Shown here piece after piece: positions 45,235 through 59,100 of a stretch of 64,000 nt of DNA. The position numbers were made by a program, and so were the translations under genes. The DNA comes from Beroe forskalii. Lineage: Eukaryota > Ctenophora > Nuda > Beroida > Beroidae. How positions within the stretch are numbered: the stretch's first letter is position 1; each line of letters starts with the position of its first letter. The DNA is taken from NCBI GenBank assembly GCA_011033025.1, contig WFMF01000015.1, forward strand, positions 310,001-374,000. Direction: 5' to 3'. The notes beneath the pieces were generated by a model, which had not been told where the DNA came from, did not search any database, and saw only the letters and a list, made by a program, of their open reading frames with translations.

Positions 45235-47600
45235 GGGCCAAATCGCACGGGGACAAAAATCGTGGAAACTTTCATATCTCACCAAAATTCGGATTTTACC
45301 TATCGTGCGATTTCATTTTTTTAAGGCCACTTTTCGTGAGATCTGAAAACGTGGTGAGAAAAGTGGTGAAAAGTATCACCGGCCTCTGGAGGTGACAGTT
45401 TTCACCACAATCGAAAATCTTTGTGGTGAAATCAAAACTCCGTCCGTTTTCAATATCGGTGAGATTTGTCACCACTGATCACGTGCAGTGACAAGATCAC
45501 GCGCATAGTGGTGGAAAGTTTCACGAAGGTACAAAAAACCAAAAACGCACGGTAGCGGTGAGATGTAGCGTTACAACGCACGCAGTCATTGACCAATCAG
45601 CGCGCTGCATTCCAAGAGTGCGGGAAACAGTAAATAATTAGGAAATACAAATAGCATAATCTTTTTAAATGTGTTTCGTTCATATCTTGCTGTGCCTTCT
45701 CATTTCTGTAGTGTTGCCACTGTATTTTGTTTCTTCTCCTGTATTTTCTATCCTATACAATTATGGCATTCCATTGAAGCATTGAAGGTTGTGTTAATTC
45801 CGACTGATTGATGTAGGAACTTTACTGTAGCCAGGTATAAACATCCAGCAAAATATGTGGCCAAGAATAGACAAAAGTCAGATCAAATAGCAGAGAAAAC
45901 AGTGAACTGCAGTGAAAGCAGTGATAGCAGCAGCCCAAACTCATAAAAGCAATCATTTCGAGAAAGTTAAAATCATAATATGCAAGAAAGATATGTGAAA
46001 AGGTACCAAACCAAAAACGAGAGAATGAAATACAATATCTTGAAATAAAGTGTGGAATTTGCATTTGATTTGTTTTGATCAGTTGCATTGCCATGTTGCC
46101 ATGGTAACACATTCTTCGGAAATAGCAATAACTGAGAGTGAGTGAGAGCAATACGTCATTATCATTAGTAACAATGGTGTATTACTTTTTCTCACACACG
46201 GAGGAGCGGACCATAAATCTCGCCTAATTACCCGTTTGCAGTTTGGTACATTGTGCAATTACTGTCCCGTGAGAAATGTAAAATAGGCACTTTAAGTCAT
46301 TGACATACCATATTCAACCATAGTAATTACGTCATTCTCATTTGTCTATTATTACCGTGCTGCAAAAACAGAGTTTCACCAAATGTAAATTCGCTCATTT
46401 TTAGCCATTTCCTTTCATAATTTTTTATCTCTTTCCAAGTTCTGTTGTAACTGAGGCGTTTCACAAAGTGACATGCTACCAAGATTAATTCATTTTCTCC
46501 TTTGTTTGTTTTCCAATTATCGTTTGTACTTCCAAAATTGCTAGTGTTTCATCTCAACACATTTTCAGCCAATAATCTTTCGATTGCAAGACCTTTGAGA
46601 TTGATGCATGCTTTGATTCGATTCGTAAAAAATTTTCGTCCTCTACATAGGCTTTGCCAGCCCCTTCGAGCCCTGTGTGCAGCTACACGATTTATACTGT
46701 TTTGCAGTTGCAGTACATTTTGCTTTTTAATTCTGCGTATCGAATGATTGTATTGCTGTGTATAGTCATGATGATGATGTATGATTCGAAGTCACATTTT
46801 AAGATCGGACATTTTAAGATGGGACGGGAACTACCATGACCCTGCGTTGTTTTGCAAGCCAGCACTGACTTAGTGTTTCCATTTTGCGATGGTATTAGAA
46901 ATTTGTTTCGAGCTTGGCTGTTCACTGGCATGATGTATGCAGTTTTGAATTGACAGCTTGACTGAAAATGCTCACTGGGCATTGTCTCGTACCATACTGC
47001 AGACTGGTCATCGATAGATACATTTTTATGCTCATGCCAGGCTGCTGACTGGTCACTGACTCCTACCAGATTGCTGACTGTACACTGGGTGCGTTCAGGG
47101 TGCTTGGGGTGCACACTGATTTGAAGGGTTTATTCAGGGTGCTGCACCTATTTCACTTTCAGTAATACAGCGGCCTGTAGTCATAAACTCAGATGAGCTG
47201 TTTAATATTGGACCTGAGCGGGATTTGAACCCACAACGTCCTGAAGCTGAAGACATTTCGGATGCTTTGCCATTGAGCTATCTAACATGCCATTTTATCC
47301 GCCGTGCGTTTTGGCGAAAAATAATATTTCCGTGATTCCGAGATCTAGGACATGACAAATTACACGGATATTTTGTTACGCCGTGCGTTTTCGCGAAATA
47401 TAGCAATTTTGGTGACAAATTACGTCGTGCGATTTGGTGCAATTTTGTTTCCGCGAAATGCATTGAAAAGCTGTCGCCGTACGTTTTGATCATTTTTATA
47501 CCGGCGTGAAATATTCCGCCGTGCGATCTCACGAAATTTGGACGTGATAACTGACCTGGGCACATTTTTTCACGATTTTTGTCCCCGTGCGATTTGGCCC
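45235..47600 (-). mobile_element. PIF/Harbinger-like non-autonomous element, copy C (2366 bp)
   Basis: Reverse orientation relative to copies A and B, with the same ends. TTA is duplicated exactly on both sides (45232-45234 and 47601-47603), the clearest target-site evidence among the three. All frames inside are repeat shadows: their translations diverge by indels between copies, as non-coding DNA does. Confidence 0.85.
47209..47285 (-). ncRNA. tRNA-derived sequence inside element copy C
   Basis: B box GGTTCAAATCC is intact, and the A box reads TAGCTCAATGG. Same place and orientation within the element as in copies A and B. Confidence 0.55.
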
Positions 47601-47603
47601 TTA

Positions 47604-50600
47604 GTGTGTATCATATCACAGTTATAAGACATAAGTAGCGTCAGAAGTTAGTTTGTCATTCAAACAAAACAAAATGACTTTGATATGCCACACACCAGCA
47701 ATAAGTTGTTGATAGAGACGTCATTATTTCACTTCACAATGGTTGGTGTTTAACGGTTAACGTCTCGCTTAAGGAATATTAGAGATCATAATAGTCACAA
47801 TATAAACGCCAGTAATATAGTCTCAATAAATTATATTACATTGCGCACATCAAGATGAATTAGTAATTAGTCAATAGATTGATTATAGAGATAACTTTGT
47901 AGTGGAGATAACGGGCATGTAATAACCCATTGCCGGGTCACGGCACCCTGGTAATTCTTCCAATCGCTGTGTGAGAGCGGCGTGTTGCACTGTAAAAGGC
48001 TCTAACACCTGTAGAGTGGGGAAGTCAGTAAACGTAGGTAATATCGCTAATTGGTAATTATATCGTAGATAATTATGCATGAAATTGGGAATATAACGTT
48101 ATATTTTACCGTAATCACACCAATTATGCAAGTTATGATAGTTATGAGGTTTAATAATAGTTATGAGGTTTAATAACTACCGCTTCACACACGGTAGTAA
48201 AATGTTACTCCACGCAGAACGGCAGTTGATGGCACGGACGAAGGAATAACAGATTATATTGCCGGCGGAATATGTTAGTTTACCCAGAGGCCACAGCGTG
48301 TACTCGGCACTGTTGGATGGGTTGTTTAGACTATAATTGACACGAGTTTGGTTTTTCTACTTTTCTAGACGCTTTCAAATAGCTAAATAGCATTTTATGC
48401 TAATCGTCTTCAGCTAGCTGAAGATGATATCGGATGTACGTATGATATTGGTATGGTAGTGCTTGCTGATTGGTTGCTCCAGGAGCTGCGGTGAGTAAAG
48501 TAATACGGCGTATAATGACAAGGTTTGAGGATAAAACGCAACGTTTTGAACAACCAAAAGTCCCGATGACGGCGTATTACGATACCATTACAAACCGTCA
48601 TGTGGGTATAAAGTCCTGGTTATAGCTCGACACTACCCCGACACTATACAGTATACACAATTACTCATCGGAAACCATCATTTTTATTTGTAGCACATCC
48701 GTCATAAAATGGTAATATGTAGTAAATAGTCTATATTAATAATTTCAGAGTGTTCGTGCATCTGTCTGTCTGTCTGTGTAAAATGACTATTTAAGTGTAT
48801 TTGATATTTTTGATCGTTTTTTCGGGAAAATCTTCTCCCCCAATTAAGGGGCTTATTACTATTTAAGGAAAATTTGAATTGGACCATCCGTTGATTAGTT
48901 ATTTGCATAATAAATATCATGCGTTTACTAATGCTAATATATGCTATGGAAAGGCAATACTATATAGGTGATCTCAAATTACAAAGTATGTTGTGCGGTG
49001 CATTTCCGCGAATATCTGTAATCCTCAGTAAGCGGTAATGGTGATTCAATTGCTTAACAAATTCCAAGATGAGGTCATGAAGCAAGTAGCTGTTGGCTGC
49101 TGGATACAAGATGAACCAAAGGTATCAGGTTGATTGTTTCCGCGAATCTTCGCGGGCAAACGCTAGTAATATAATAATACTATACAGTGAAGTAATTTAA
49201 CGAAATGTTTATAATCGCAAAGAATTGGTGATAAGAATTGATTTAATGTGTCAAAGTCAAGCCTACATAATCACTGGAACGGGGTGCAATTTAAATGAAA
49301 ACCGGTTGATGTGTCATGTTTAATTTCGATCACATGGAGTTCAGCAGGTGTCAGAATTTAATGACTTTATTCTCTAGCGTGCAAGAAATCGAATGCCAAG
49401 TATTGCTTTTGATGACTGCTTACATGATATAGCTGCTCAACGAAATGAGCTGTGCACCATTCTAATGAGAAGTAGAAAGTTTAAGAGGTTGAAATTACGG
49501 GTCTGTTTGAGATCTTGAGAGCGGTATCTTCTTATAAGTTAAAGTTATTAGATATTAAATATAAAAGGATACCCAGAGGACACGTTGTCTACTTTTTAAA
49601 AATAGCCCGAAGTATGATAACGAATGTGGTCCATGCGCTAAAATGAACAGACCAAACACGACGAATCAAGTATAATGATCAATGCTCATTGCTCAATCTA
49701 GGTGTTTGAAAGCTCGGCGAACTGAGAAAACTAACGCAAACCGAGAGACCCAACGCATTTCATACACGCGTCCGATATTTAAAGTATATATAATTATTAA
49801 CAATATTTTAGAACTTGCAATCCGCTCAGGTCAGAATATTATTCCCTGAATAAACCGTTTCTTATAATTCTCTGAAAATCGATCATGTAAGGTACTCGAG
49901 TAAGTTCTGCAGGTTGGGAAATCGTAAATACTAGTGGAATTAATGTATATTTGCAGGCAATATCGAGGATATAGCATATGCAAGAATATTCAATATATTC
50001 GCATTAAATACCATGATTTAAGAGTATGGAGTCTTAAATTCTGAAATATTTAAAATATTGAGGTTCAACTTACTTGAAATTTTCCAACAATTTAGACAAT
50101 CTTATAACTTTATAAGCTGGTAATGCTTAAAATGATATCGAATAACGAAAATCCAATACGTTACAGCAAGAAGATGCAATATCAAAGTAAGGAAATGAGA
50201 AATCTACTTTCAATGTTACTCAACGGAAATTTGATGTTGAGCTTTTCGCTCGTTTATGATATTTAAACGGAGATTTAACATTCGAATAGAAACATAAAAC
50301 CCGCACTCCACATCACAATGATATCTACTATAGCATCAAGAGGCATACAGTATATATCGGGATACAGCAATTAGAAAACTTTTCATTCGAGAATCGCCTA
50401 ATTTCATTCTAGAATTTGCTGCTGAAAGTAAAGTATGTCGCCGACATCTTTCACCATCTGATACTAATCAGTAATCACTAATCAGAATGATCAAACATAA
50501 TAATAATCATTAATCCAACGGTTGACAATCTTTCATTGAAATAACGACGCAGTCTCACAGAGGGTAGCAATCAAATTTCAATAATGATGATTACAGATTA

Positions 50601-52119
50601 TAATAATGAATGGGTCACATTATAAACCAGAAATAGAACCTTCCTCGTAGAGCAAGTAGACACAATGGAACAAAATAATACCTACTTTTAGGGCTGTACT
50701 GGTGGACATGATGGAACAAAATAATACCTACTTTGAAAGTGTGCTGGTAGCACCCGAGCCGTGAGTTTAAGGCAATTGAGCCTAACTGGATATTTGGCCT
50801 AACGCCTAAAACTCACACAATTTTACATTTATCTCTCTCCCCTGACCCTAACCAGTGTTAGGCCAAATGTCCAGTTAGGCTAAATAACCGAATACTGCGA
50901 GGGGCAGTGGGCAGGATATATAAACAACTAAACAAATCACCCTAGCTTAGAGCAAATCAGATGTTTACTGATAGGTATCTAGTAGCTGCCTGATTTGGAA
51001 TAATCGCATTGATTGAGTAATATATCGTCCTCAAACACGCACATATATTTGTCTTAAGTGGCTCAGGAAGGTCAAGAGAAATCCAGGAAAGATGCAAGAC
51101 AAACCCGGCAAAATATGAATATTGCGAGTGGTAAACAAAGGGAAGAAAACCCCGAAAAATGAAGAGAGTAAGACTCAGAGGACAAACAAATTTACAGATA
51201 GTAATAAAATTGTCAGTAAAAATCTGAATTAATGATTTATGAGAGCAATTAAGATCTACTACTGACAAGTTATTGTTAGGCAAATTGATACACGGATGAC
51301 GGAAGGTTCATTTGAAATGCCTAGCAGAGAGACGTTGACAGCTTTCTATAATAACCACCACAACAGCATCATGAAACTTCAAAACACGCGACAGCTGCTG
51401 TATCTAGCACTGAAAGCCTTTTAAGACGGTTGACTTTAAAACACTCCCCGAGAGCAGCTCCTGGACCAATCGCTGTTCACGGTTTAGTGTTCCACTTCCA
51501 CCGCGAGAGCAGGTAACGTTAACCGCCACCAAACGTTGTTCAAGTTCCACCTTGCAGCCCACGTCATGCGAATCGTATTACATTCTGCTGGTTTCTGGGT
51601 TGCTGGGAGTTCATAAATATAAGAATATAGATAGAACCGTGGTCGCTGTCAGGGTGAAAAGAGTGTGAATCTAAACATCTTAAGAGACATGTTTGCTCGT
51701 TCTGACAATTACCATTCACGTAAACCATTTTCAATCATGCCCCATGCGAGTTGGAGGTAGATACAACTTGATTTTAAAACGCAGTTCTGACCGGAGAGGG
51801 CGCAAGGTGCAGTGACTAAAGTGCAGCGATCAAGGTGCAGTGTTCAAGGTGCAAGTAGAAGGTGAAGAACCCGCCTTGTAGAAAGCTGTGTCGTTGACAT
51901 CAAAACAAATCCACCCTGTTGCGCAATCCGCAACGTGTCGTTCATATTCATGCACGTTGCTAATCGGGGCAGTCTCAAATTAATGCTTTCATAATCGAAA
52001 CACAAATGATTCGATGATTGACGAAATATGTTGAAAAACTAAATAAGACATACATTATTGCTACTGTAAATTGGTTTCAGCTCGCAAATGTTGATTAGAT
52101 TCCTACCATGGCAGTAATG
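47604..52119. other. 4.5 kb without a recognisable gene
   Basis: Frames are all under 110 codons. The longest, 50957-51283 minus, has hydrophobic stretches but no domain signal. A (TCTG)n run lies near 48765 and repeated GGAACAAAATAATACCTAC near 50670 and 50720. 51380-51640 is GC-richer with a CCAAT word and could be a promoter. Confidence 0.4.
50780..50880. repeat. Hairpin GCCTAACTGGATATTTGGCC
   Basis: Arms 50780-50803 and 50857-50880 match with one mismatch (GTTAGGCCAAATGTCCAGTT on the right). The loop is 53 nt. Small MITE or chance foldback. Confidence 0.6.
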
Positions 52120-52945
52120 GGGGACCAAACCCAATCACGATGCTCAATTGGATTCAAAGTTGCAGATTGGCACCAATCACAGTTTTCGATCGAAGTCCAA
52201 TCACCATGAATCATTATTGTGTACCAATCAAAATTTTTCAGCAAAGTACTAAAGTATTGAATGTGTTAGATTTTATCAGCATTTAATTTGATAATCAACG
52301 GCCTTTATTGGCATCTAATTAATGCTAGTGATCGGAATCCACTTAATTGCTTAATAAACGAGATTGCATTCCAATCTATTTAGCAATAAACGCCATTGGA
52401 ATCGAATCAATAAACGCGAAAGAAATTCAATCAGCAAATGTGATTGGAATCCAAATTCCAATCAGCAAACGTGATTGGAATCCAATCAGCAAACGTGATT
52501 GGAATCCAAGCAATAGAGATGATTGAAAATCCAGTCGATAAACGTGATTGGAATCCAATCAATTAACGTCATTGGAATCGAATCAATAAACGTGATTGGA
52601 ATCAATCAATAAACGTCGACAGAATCCAATCAATAAACGTCATTGGAACCGAATCAATAAACGTGATAGAAATTCTAACAGCAAAAAGTGATTGGAATCG
52701 AATCAGCAAATGTGATTGGAATCCAATCAGGAAACGATTGGAATCCAAGCAATAAAGATGATTGGAAATCCAGTCGATAAACGTGATTGGAACCGAATCA
52801 ATAAACGTGATAGAAATTCTAACAGCAAAAGTGATTGGAATCGAATCAGCAAATGTGATTGGAATCCAATCAGCAAACGTGATTGGAATTCAATCAGCAA
52901 ACGTGATTGGAATCCAATCAGCAAACTAATTAGAATCCACTCAAA
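52120..52945. repeat. 24-bp minisatellite AATCAGCAAACGTGATTGGA
   Basis: Core at 52380-52925: about twenty copies of AATCAGCAAACGTGATTGGA plus ATCC, grading into more diverged copies on the left. It explains the NRISKRDWNSISKRDWNPI frame, which is not a gene. Confidence 0.9.
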
Positions 52946-53532
52946 AACCTTATTGAAATGTATATCAAGTATCAACAATAAATATATCATACTATTGAAT
53001 GTATGAGCATAGAAGAGGATTGAATAGCAATCTGTTGAGACTATCTGATCTCTGACATAACCATTGACGAAGACCAACAATTCCCATGAATTACTATCCG
53101 CGGTTAACGCGCACTGATAATTGTGTTAAGGTAAAATGTGACAGGAGTGCAGTATGATAGCGTATTAGACTCCGCGCGTTACATTTCGTCGAACTAATTG
53201 CACCCAAGAATAGATATTGAAGCCGAAAATTGTTTTTTTCCTCAAATTTATGGTGACTGATGTGCGTCCAGTGTCAATAAAATGTGTCAATAAAATGTGA
53301 GAATTTAGTCCATGGAAATCTGATATGGACTATGGTTGCTTACCAAGTTGACAGTTGTTCAGATAAACAAACGTGATGGATTTAATCGAAATAGGACGAG
53401 TAGAATTAGTTTGAACATCTTCAATTGTAACAATTAAAACGTCGTGTTCTTGTATTTCAATGAATATATCATTCATCAAAACGCAGTCAATCATTGGAAT
53501 TGGAATCCGATGAACTATCGTGATTGGAATCC

Positions 53533-55632
53533 AATGAGGAACCCTACAAGTGGATCCTGCGTGGTAAATGTTGTGTGGTAAAATACTGTGTGGTTAAGGA
53601 AATTCGGCGTTCGCCCGCCGAAAATACAAAATGTAAACAAACCCCATCGTGCACGATCTGTAGGTTTTTGCACGTGTTCATACCAACTTCACATTCCAAA
53701 CGTGTTCTATGCTCAAACTCAGTATTATGACTGAATTCCTTACCACACGCTCAAATTCAGCCTCTGTTTGCTAATGTGCAATGGGGGGAAATGGGTGCAA
53801 TTGGACATGTAAATATCAATTCCTTACCACACGCTCAATTGATTTTTCACAATCGTGTGTAAATATTGCGTGTATATTTGAGTGATTAGCACTCAACATC
53901 TTACACACGAATACTAAATGCAATAAATGTACTGTCTCAGAAATAAATTGAAAATATGAAAAGCGTTATTGACCGTTAATAAAGTTGAGGGAATTTTCAC
54001 GAGAATCTTGAATAATTTGGAATTGTAATTTACACTCAAGCACCTTGTCCTCCTCATTCCCACTGATCGATATAATTTTCTGCGGTGTTCTTTCAAAAAT
54101 CCTCGAAAATCAGCCTTTTTAGATTAGGACACCCATATAAATTTAGAGATATTGTCTTGGCCAAGATGGGTCCGGGTAGCTTGACCTCTTTGTCCTGCTC
54201 CAAAAGACTGTAACTGTATGAATGTCCACTCGTAAAAACAGGTAATGTGGGACAAAAGTGGAACAAAATTGGTTACTAGTCTTGAGTTTTTGAGACTACT
54301 CTGTGTCTTGCCATTTAATGAAATTTTAGTCATAAACCTTGAATCAACCCACACCTAGGGGCTGAAGTTAGGGTAAAAATTTGGAAAAAGGTTTTGGGTT
54401 TTTTTTAATTTGGGTTTTGGGGATTTTGGGGAACTATTGGGGGGCCCATTTAATAAAATTTTAGTTTAAAGCCGTTTTTTAAAAAGGTAAAATTTTGACT
54501 GGGCGTGCTCGGGAAAATCTCCCGTCTTGCGTCTCCCAGTTTAATGGTTGTTTTTTCACAATTTTTCCCCCGGAACAGGAGGTGTATCCCAAATTTGATC
54601 CAGGCTGGGATGATGACAGGCACCTTCCACTTGGACAGTTTGGGTGCGGTTTGTTGAGTTTCCCAGCTTGTAGTATTGACGGGGCCCTCAAAATCCCCAA
54701 GAGTTTTTTTGAAACCCCAGGGGTCCCCTGAGGTTTCCCCAAAAATAAAGGAAAAAAATTTTCCCAATCTTAAACCAAAAGGGAAAAAACAACAAATTCA
54801 CACCCGACACGTATAATAAAAAAAAAAATGACAAAAAAAAACTGTTCATTTTTGTTTTTCTTCAGATTTTAAACAACTCTTCAAACTTGAATAAATGAAT
54901 ATTTCAAACCCCGACTAGTAACCAATTTTGTTCTTTGCCCCCGTTAATTTTACCTGCTTTACGAGTGAATATCTATACAGTTACTTTGGGCGAGACAAAC
55001 AGGTCGTTGCCACCCGGACCCATCTTGGCCAAGACAATATCTCAAATTTATAAGGGTGTCCCACCTAAAAGGCTGATTTTCGAGATTTTTGGAAAGAACA
55101 CCCTATGAAAATTATATCGATCAAAGGGAATGAGGAGGACAAAGGTGCTTGAGTGTAAATTACAATTCAAATTATTCAAGATTCTCGTGAAAATTCCCCA
55201 ACTTTATTAACGGTCAATAACGCTTTATATTTTCAATTTATTTCTGAGACAAAGTAACATTTATTGCATTTAGCATTCATTGTGTAAGATGTTGAGTGTA
55301 ATCACTCCAAATATACACGCACATTTACACGATTGTGAAAATCAATTGAGCGTGTGGGTAAGGAATTATTTATGTCAATTACCCATTTCCCCCATTGCAC
55401 ATTAGCAAACAAACACAATTTGAGCGTGGTAAGGAATTCAGTCATATGAGTCGACATAGACATTTGGAATGAAGTTGGTATGGATTAGTCAAAAACCTGC
55501 AGATCGTGCGACGATGGGGGTTTGTTTACATTTTGTACTTTTCGGCGGGCGCGAACGCCGAATTTCCTTAACCACACAGTATTTTACCACACAACATTTA
55601 CCACGCAGGATCCACTTGTAGGGTTCCTCATT
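53533..55632. mobile_element. 2.1-kb foldback element inside the 24-bp minisatellite
   Basis: Ends AATGAGGAACCCTACAAGTG and exact inverse. Arms of about 0.75 kb (53533-54340 and about 54905-55632) pair along their length, for example CGTGGTAAATGTTGTGTGG and AAGATGGGTCCGGGTAGC. Diverged 24-bp minisatellite units lie on both sides (53480-53532 and 55633-55770), so it landed in that array. No frame of note. Confidence 0.8.
54360..54880. other. Homopolymer-rich centre of the foldback, possibly low-quality consensus
   Basis: Runs such as GGGTTTTTTTTAATTTGGG, TTGGGGGGCCC, AAAAAAAAAAATGAC and doubled bases give this stretch a stuttering look unlike the rest. Such text is typical of poor read ends. 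Frames of 78-105 codons here should not be trusted. Confidence 0.5.
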
Positions 55633-55770
55633 AAAAATCATGATAATTGGATTACAAAAAAGTTGTGGGTATCCAATCATTTAAGCGTGATTGTAGAGCA
55701 ATCAACAAACGTTATGAGAATCCAATCAACCAATGCGATACGGATCCCATAAACAAGATTCAAGAATCAA
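55633..55770. repeat. Diverged right remnant of the 24-bp minisatellite
   Basis: ATCCAATCATTTAAGCGTGATT and AGAATCCAATCAACCAATGC are recognisable units beyond the foldback. Confidence 0.6.
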
Positions 55771-58640
55771 CGTGAGCAATATGCATCTCTGCTCGCAATT
55801 TACCACAATATATGTTTTGGAAGTATTCCCCATTCCGCAACTGGAAGTGAAGAAGGGAAAATGAAGAATGCGAGGCCTTCGTAAGTTCGTACAAATTTTT
55901 CAAACTCATTTCACAGAAGTAGCTAAGCAAGTCCCACGTGAAAAAAGGCGAAAAAAGTCCTGGTTCTGAGGAAAAGTTTTAAGAATGGTGCCAGGTGCGG
56001 ATGAGAGCAGTGCGTGATTCATCGACATATACGGATTGACGTAGCAGTCACGTGAAAAATTCCTACGAGATCGAAGTCCTAATTAATGGCAACGCGATTT
56101 TTCTAATTAACTAAAGTCTACACCTTTGCTTCGTAAATAAACTCCGCCTAATGAACCCAGATTCCAGTTCATGCTCTAATAAACATGAAAAGTTGACGAC
56201 GATAATCTCCTGATTTTCTGAGAAGGTTTCTGAAGAACAACTCTCTTGCAACAGTTAAACGCTCAAACTTCTACCTCCTTAGATGTTCAGTATAGTCTTC
56301 GAAATGCTCTAAACAACTCGTTTACTGGTTAAGTTTGACATGAAAATTAGAATATAACGAGAAAGGAACATATATTATCAGGCGGATACATATACACAAC
56401 ATACGTCATACTTCAGACAACTTGAGTTAGAGAGTTAGATCTAAACTTACATCTAGGTGTCGTGTTTAAACAAGACTCAGAGCTCGTCATGTTACCACTG
56501 TGAGTAGTAACGCATTCAACTACATGGCTACTGCAGAACAGCACGTACCAAAACATTCTAAACAGTCACTTGTTATAATAGTTGTATACCTAGTCTATGT
56601 TTTAAAACAGCAAAAACGTGTGTAAACGCGTGTATAATAGGCAAAGCAGATGGCTGTGTACTTCCACTGTTCAGCATATAATAGATATATCAATTATAAA
56701 GGTGCTCTGTCCACGCCCTCCTAGTGCAGTAGAAACAATTGAGACACTGGTACATTGGAACAAGGTATAATGAAAGGGGCCTCCTCTTATTATATCGTCA
56801 TATTATAGCTATTTAGGAGCCTGGTACACCCTGCACCTGTTCAGGACATCAAAGCTCATCTGACACGCATCATTACACTCACACCATAGGGATATGTAAC
56901 GAGATTAATAGACATTTCAAATAGCGTTGCATCATCAATTCTGTTTCAGGGGAGAGATCGCAATTTATGAACACATGATGATATAGTGCTAGAGCAAAAA
57001 TCAAATAAATCTTTGATCAAACAACTCAAAGTGACGAATAAAGGTGGCTAAAAAGATTACATTCCCGGAAGGAGCTACCGGATTACTACAGGCTTATTGA
57101 TGACAATTTAGTTATTTAAGTTGACCATTGATATCCGTATAACTGTATAATAACAGATAGCTATTAGCTTTCGAGTACTTTTGAATACTTTTGAGAAGAT
57201 GCAGCCATTGCAATGCTCCCAACACGACGTACCTTAATCTCTATTCTCCAATACTTTAGTCAGGTAAAAATATAGTCGGAATTATTATAGTCGTAAAATG
57301 TCAGTCACAGAGGGTCTTGGCACATGGTCGGCCGAAATTTTAGTCGGCATTTTTCGCGATTTTGAGCCTCAAATTTCGATTTTCAAAGCATTTTTCTTTG
57401 ATTTCCGATTATTGAAAGTCGTCAATTTAAGCATGGCTGACGCCTGACTGAGTACGTTCCTACAACCTTCTTAGTTCTTACGAAACGATCTCAAATGATA
57501 GAATTACATCATACAAATCCATTCCTGCACCGGTGTCACAAACTGAGATTCCCGAAGGATGATTCGGTCGAAAACACCTTGAATTAAGACTCTTCTTAAT
57601 GTAATCATGTATGTGTATTGTAGCATGAACCTATGGACTATTAGGCTTTCTCCCAGTGTAAATTTTTTTGAGAACTTTGTGGAATGATTTGTGTTTGCTT
57701 TATATGTCTAATTTATTACTTTATTACTTTAAATTTTGATTCACTTTATTAGTTAATTGGGTAATTGTGCTTTTTGTATTTCCGAGTATCTGAGTGTGAC
57801 GTTGCCTTGTTAATTTAAAGTCTAGATGTGTTGATTTTTGCTTAAAATTTTGCATCATTTTAATTCTTTTTAAATTTGATCTACAATTACTCATTTACCC
57901 ATTCACGTTTTTTTTAAATATTTGATCACCTAGATAATATCATTTTAACATTTCTTTTATATAGGGATCAGACATTACGATTGTAATTTGATCATTATTT
58001 GTTTAATCCTGTTTAATCCTGTTTAATCCTGTTTAATCCTGACCAGGTTGCTCCCTCAATACTTCAATAATAATATGCTAAAAGGCGAAAACCTACAAAA
58101 ATTATGCCTTGGAAAACGAAAGTCTGCGGTTTCTACAGTCGGTAATAGTTATGGTTTGCCGAATTTATAGTCGAAATTATAATTTTGACTAAAAATATGA
58201 CAACTTTATTGTCGGAGGTTAAGGTATCTCTTCTCACCATCATCGCATGAACGCGGTCAAGTTATGACATGACCGACGGCTACATTAACTTTGTAGTGAC
58301 CCCATGTGATGAGACGGAACCATAACTGAACAAACCTACTGACTTGCTGCTACTACTAGACAGGGGACGGATCAACAAGAGATCCAGACAGACACCTCTG
58401 TGTAGGACTACAGAGATGCAGAATGCAGAGCTACAAGTATAATTTCTGGATATAGTCACATAACACAATCAGCTGTAGAATGGAAACTATATCTGACTAT
58501 CTGGCATCTGCTCACCTTGCTTTAAAATAATGGTTACAATAGTTTTAACTGATCCCCACACTAAGGCAATAAACCCCGTACTCAAGGAAATACTAATAAT
58601 TAATTACGGTGAGTAGCATTAAATCATATTTTGGTGATTG
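55771..58640. other. 2.9 kb without a recognisable gene
   Basis: No coding exon was seen. Words ATTATAGTCG and AATTTTAGTCGGC recur at about 57270-57350 and, partly inverted, at 58135-58215, hinting at a degraded ~0.95-kb inverted-repeat element. A perfect 10-bp repeat lies at 58001-58040. Confidence 0.35.
58001..58040. repeat. (GTTTAATCCT)4
   Basis: Four perfect head-to-tail copies of a 10-bp unit. Confidence 0.95.
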
Positions 58641-58641
58641 T

Positions 58642-58746
58642 AGGACTATATAGCTAAATTTTTCTGTAGGTTTAGCTATAAAGTCCTAGCTCTAGCTATT
58701 TAGTCCGTTAGCTGAAAAGTCCGAACTGCGGACGATATAGCTAAAT
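58642..58746. repeat. TTTAGCTATAAAGTCC repeat, copy 1
   Basis: GGACTATATAGCTAAAT and TTTAGCTATAAAGTCC alternate in both orientations, ending CGGACGATATAGCTAAATC. Related sequence is at 60421-60592. Confidence 0.65.
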
Positions 58747-58835
58747 CTGACCTTACTGTTCCTCGGTATAGGTAATGTGTTTCTCGGTATGGGTATAATG
58801 CTCTACGTTTTGCCATAGTGGATCAAACCTTACGA

Positions 58836-59100
58836 TTCCACCTAATCAGAGCACATGATCGCATGTCGGTGTAGCGAGTCACTGCAGTCAACAAGATGAG
58901 GCTGCCGGACAACTTCGCACTGTGGCTGCGTGCATAGTAGGGCAGCGCCAATGGTGTCGCAGTGATACAGATATATCACCTGATCAGAGAACATCAATGT
59001 ATCGTGGCGATACGGTGTTTCACCTGATCAGAGAACAGCAATGTGTCGTAGCAATACGAATTACGATGTGGAACCTGATCAGAGAACATTAATTTGTGCA
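58836..59100. repeat. ~47-bp imperfect tandem CACCTGATCAGAGAACAT
   Basis: About four imperfect units of CACCTGATCAGAGAACATCA then ATGTATCGTGGCGATACG, the first much diverged. Confidence 0.6.

Noticed and set aside
45822..46151. 109-codon hydrophobic frame shared with 7981-8259 and 24371-24709
   Set aside because: Lies inside the non-autonomous element; lengths and frames differ among the three copies through indels, so selection on protein is not evident.
52716..53006. Plus-strand frame with SKRDWNPISKRDWN repeats
   Set aside because: Direct translation of the 24-bp minisatellite; no start context or splice support.
54450..54767. Frames of 78-105 codons on both strands
   Set aside because: They lie in the stuttering homopolymer block and have no domain features.
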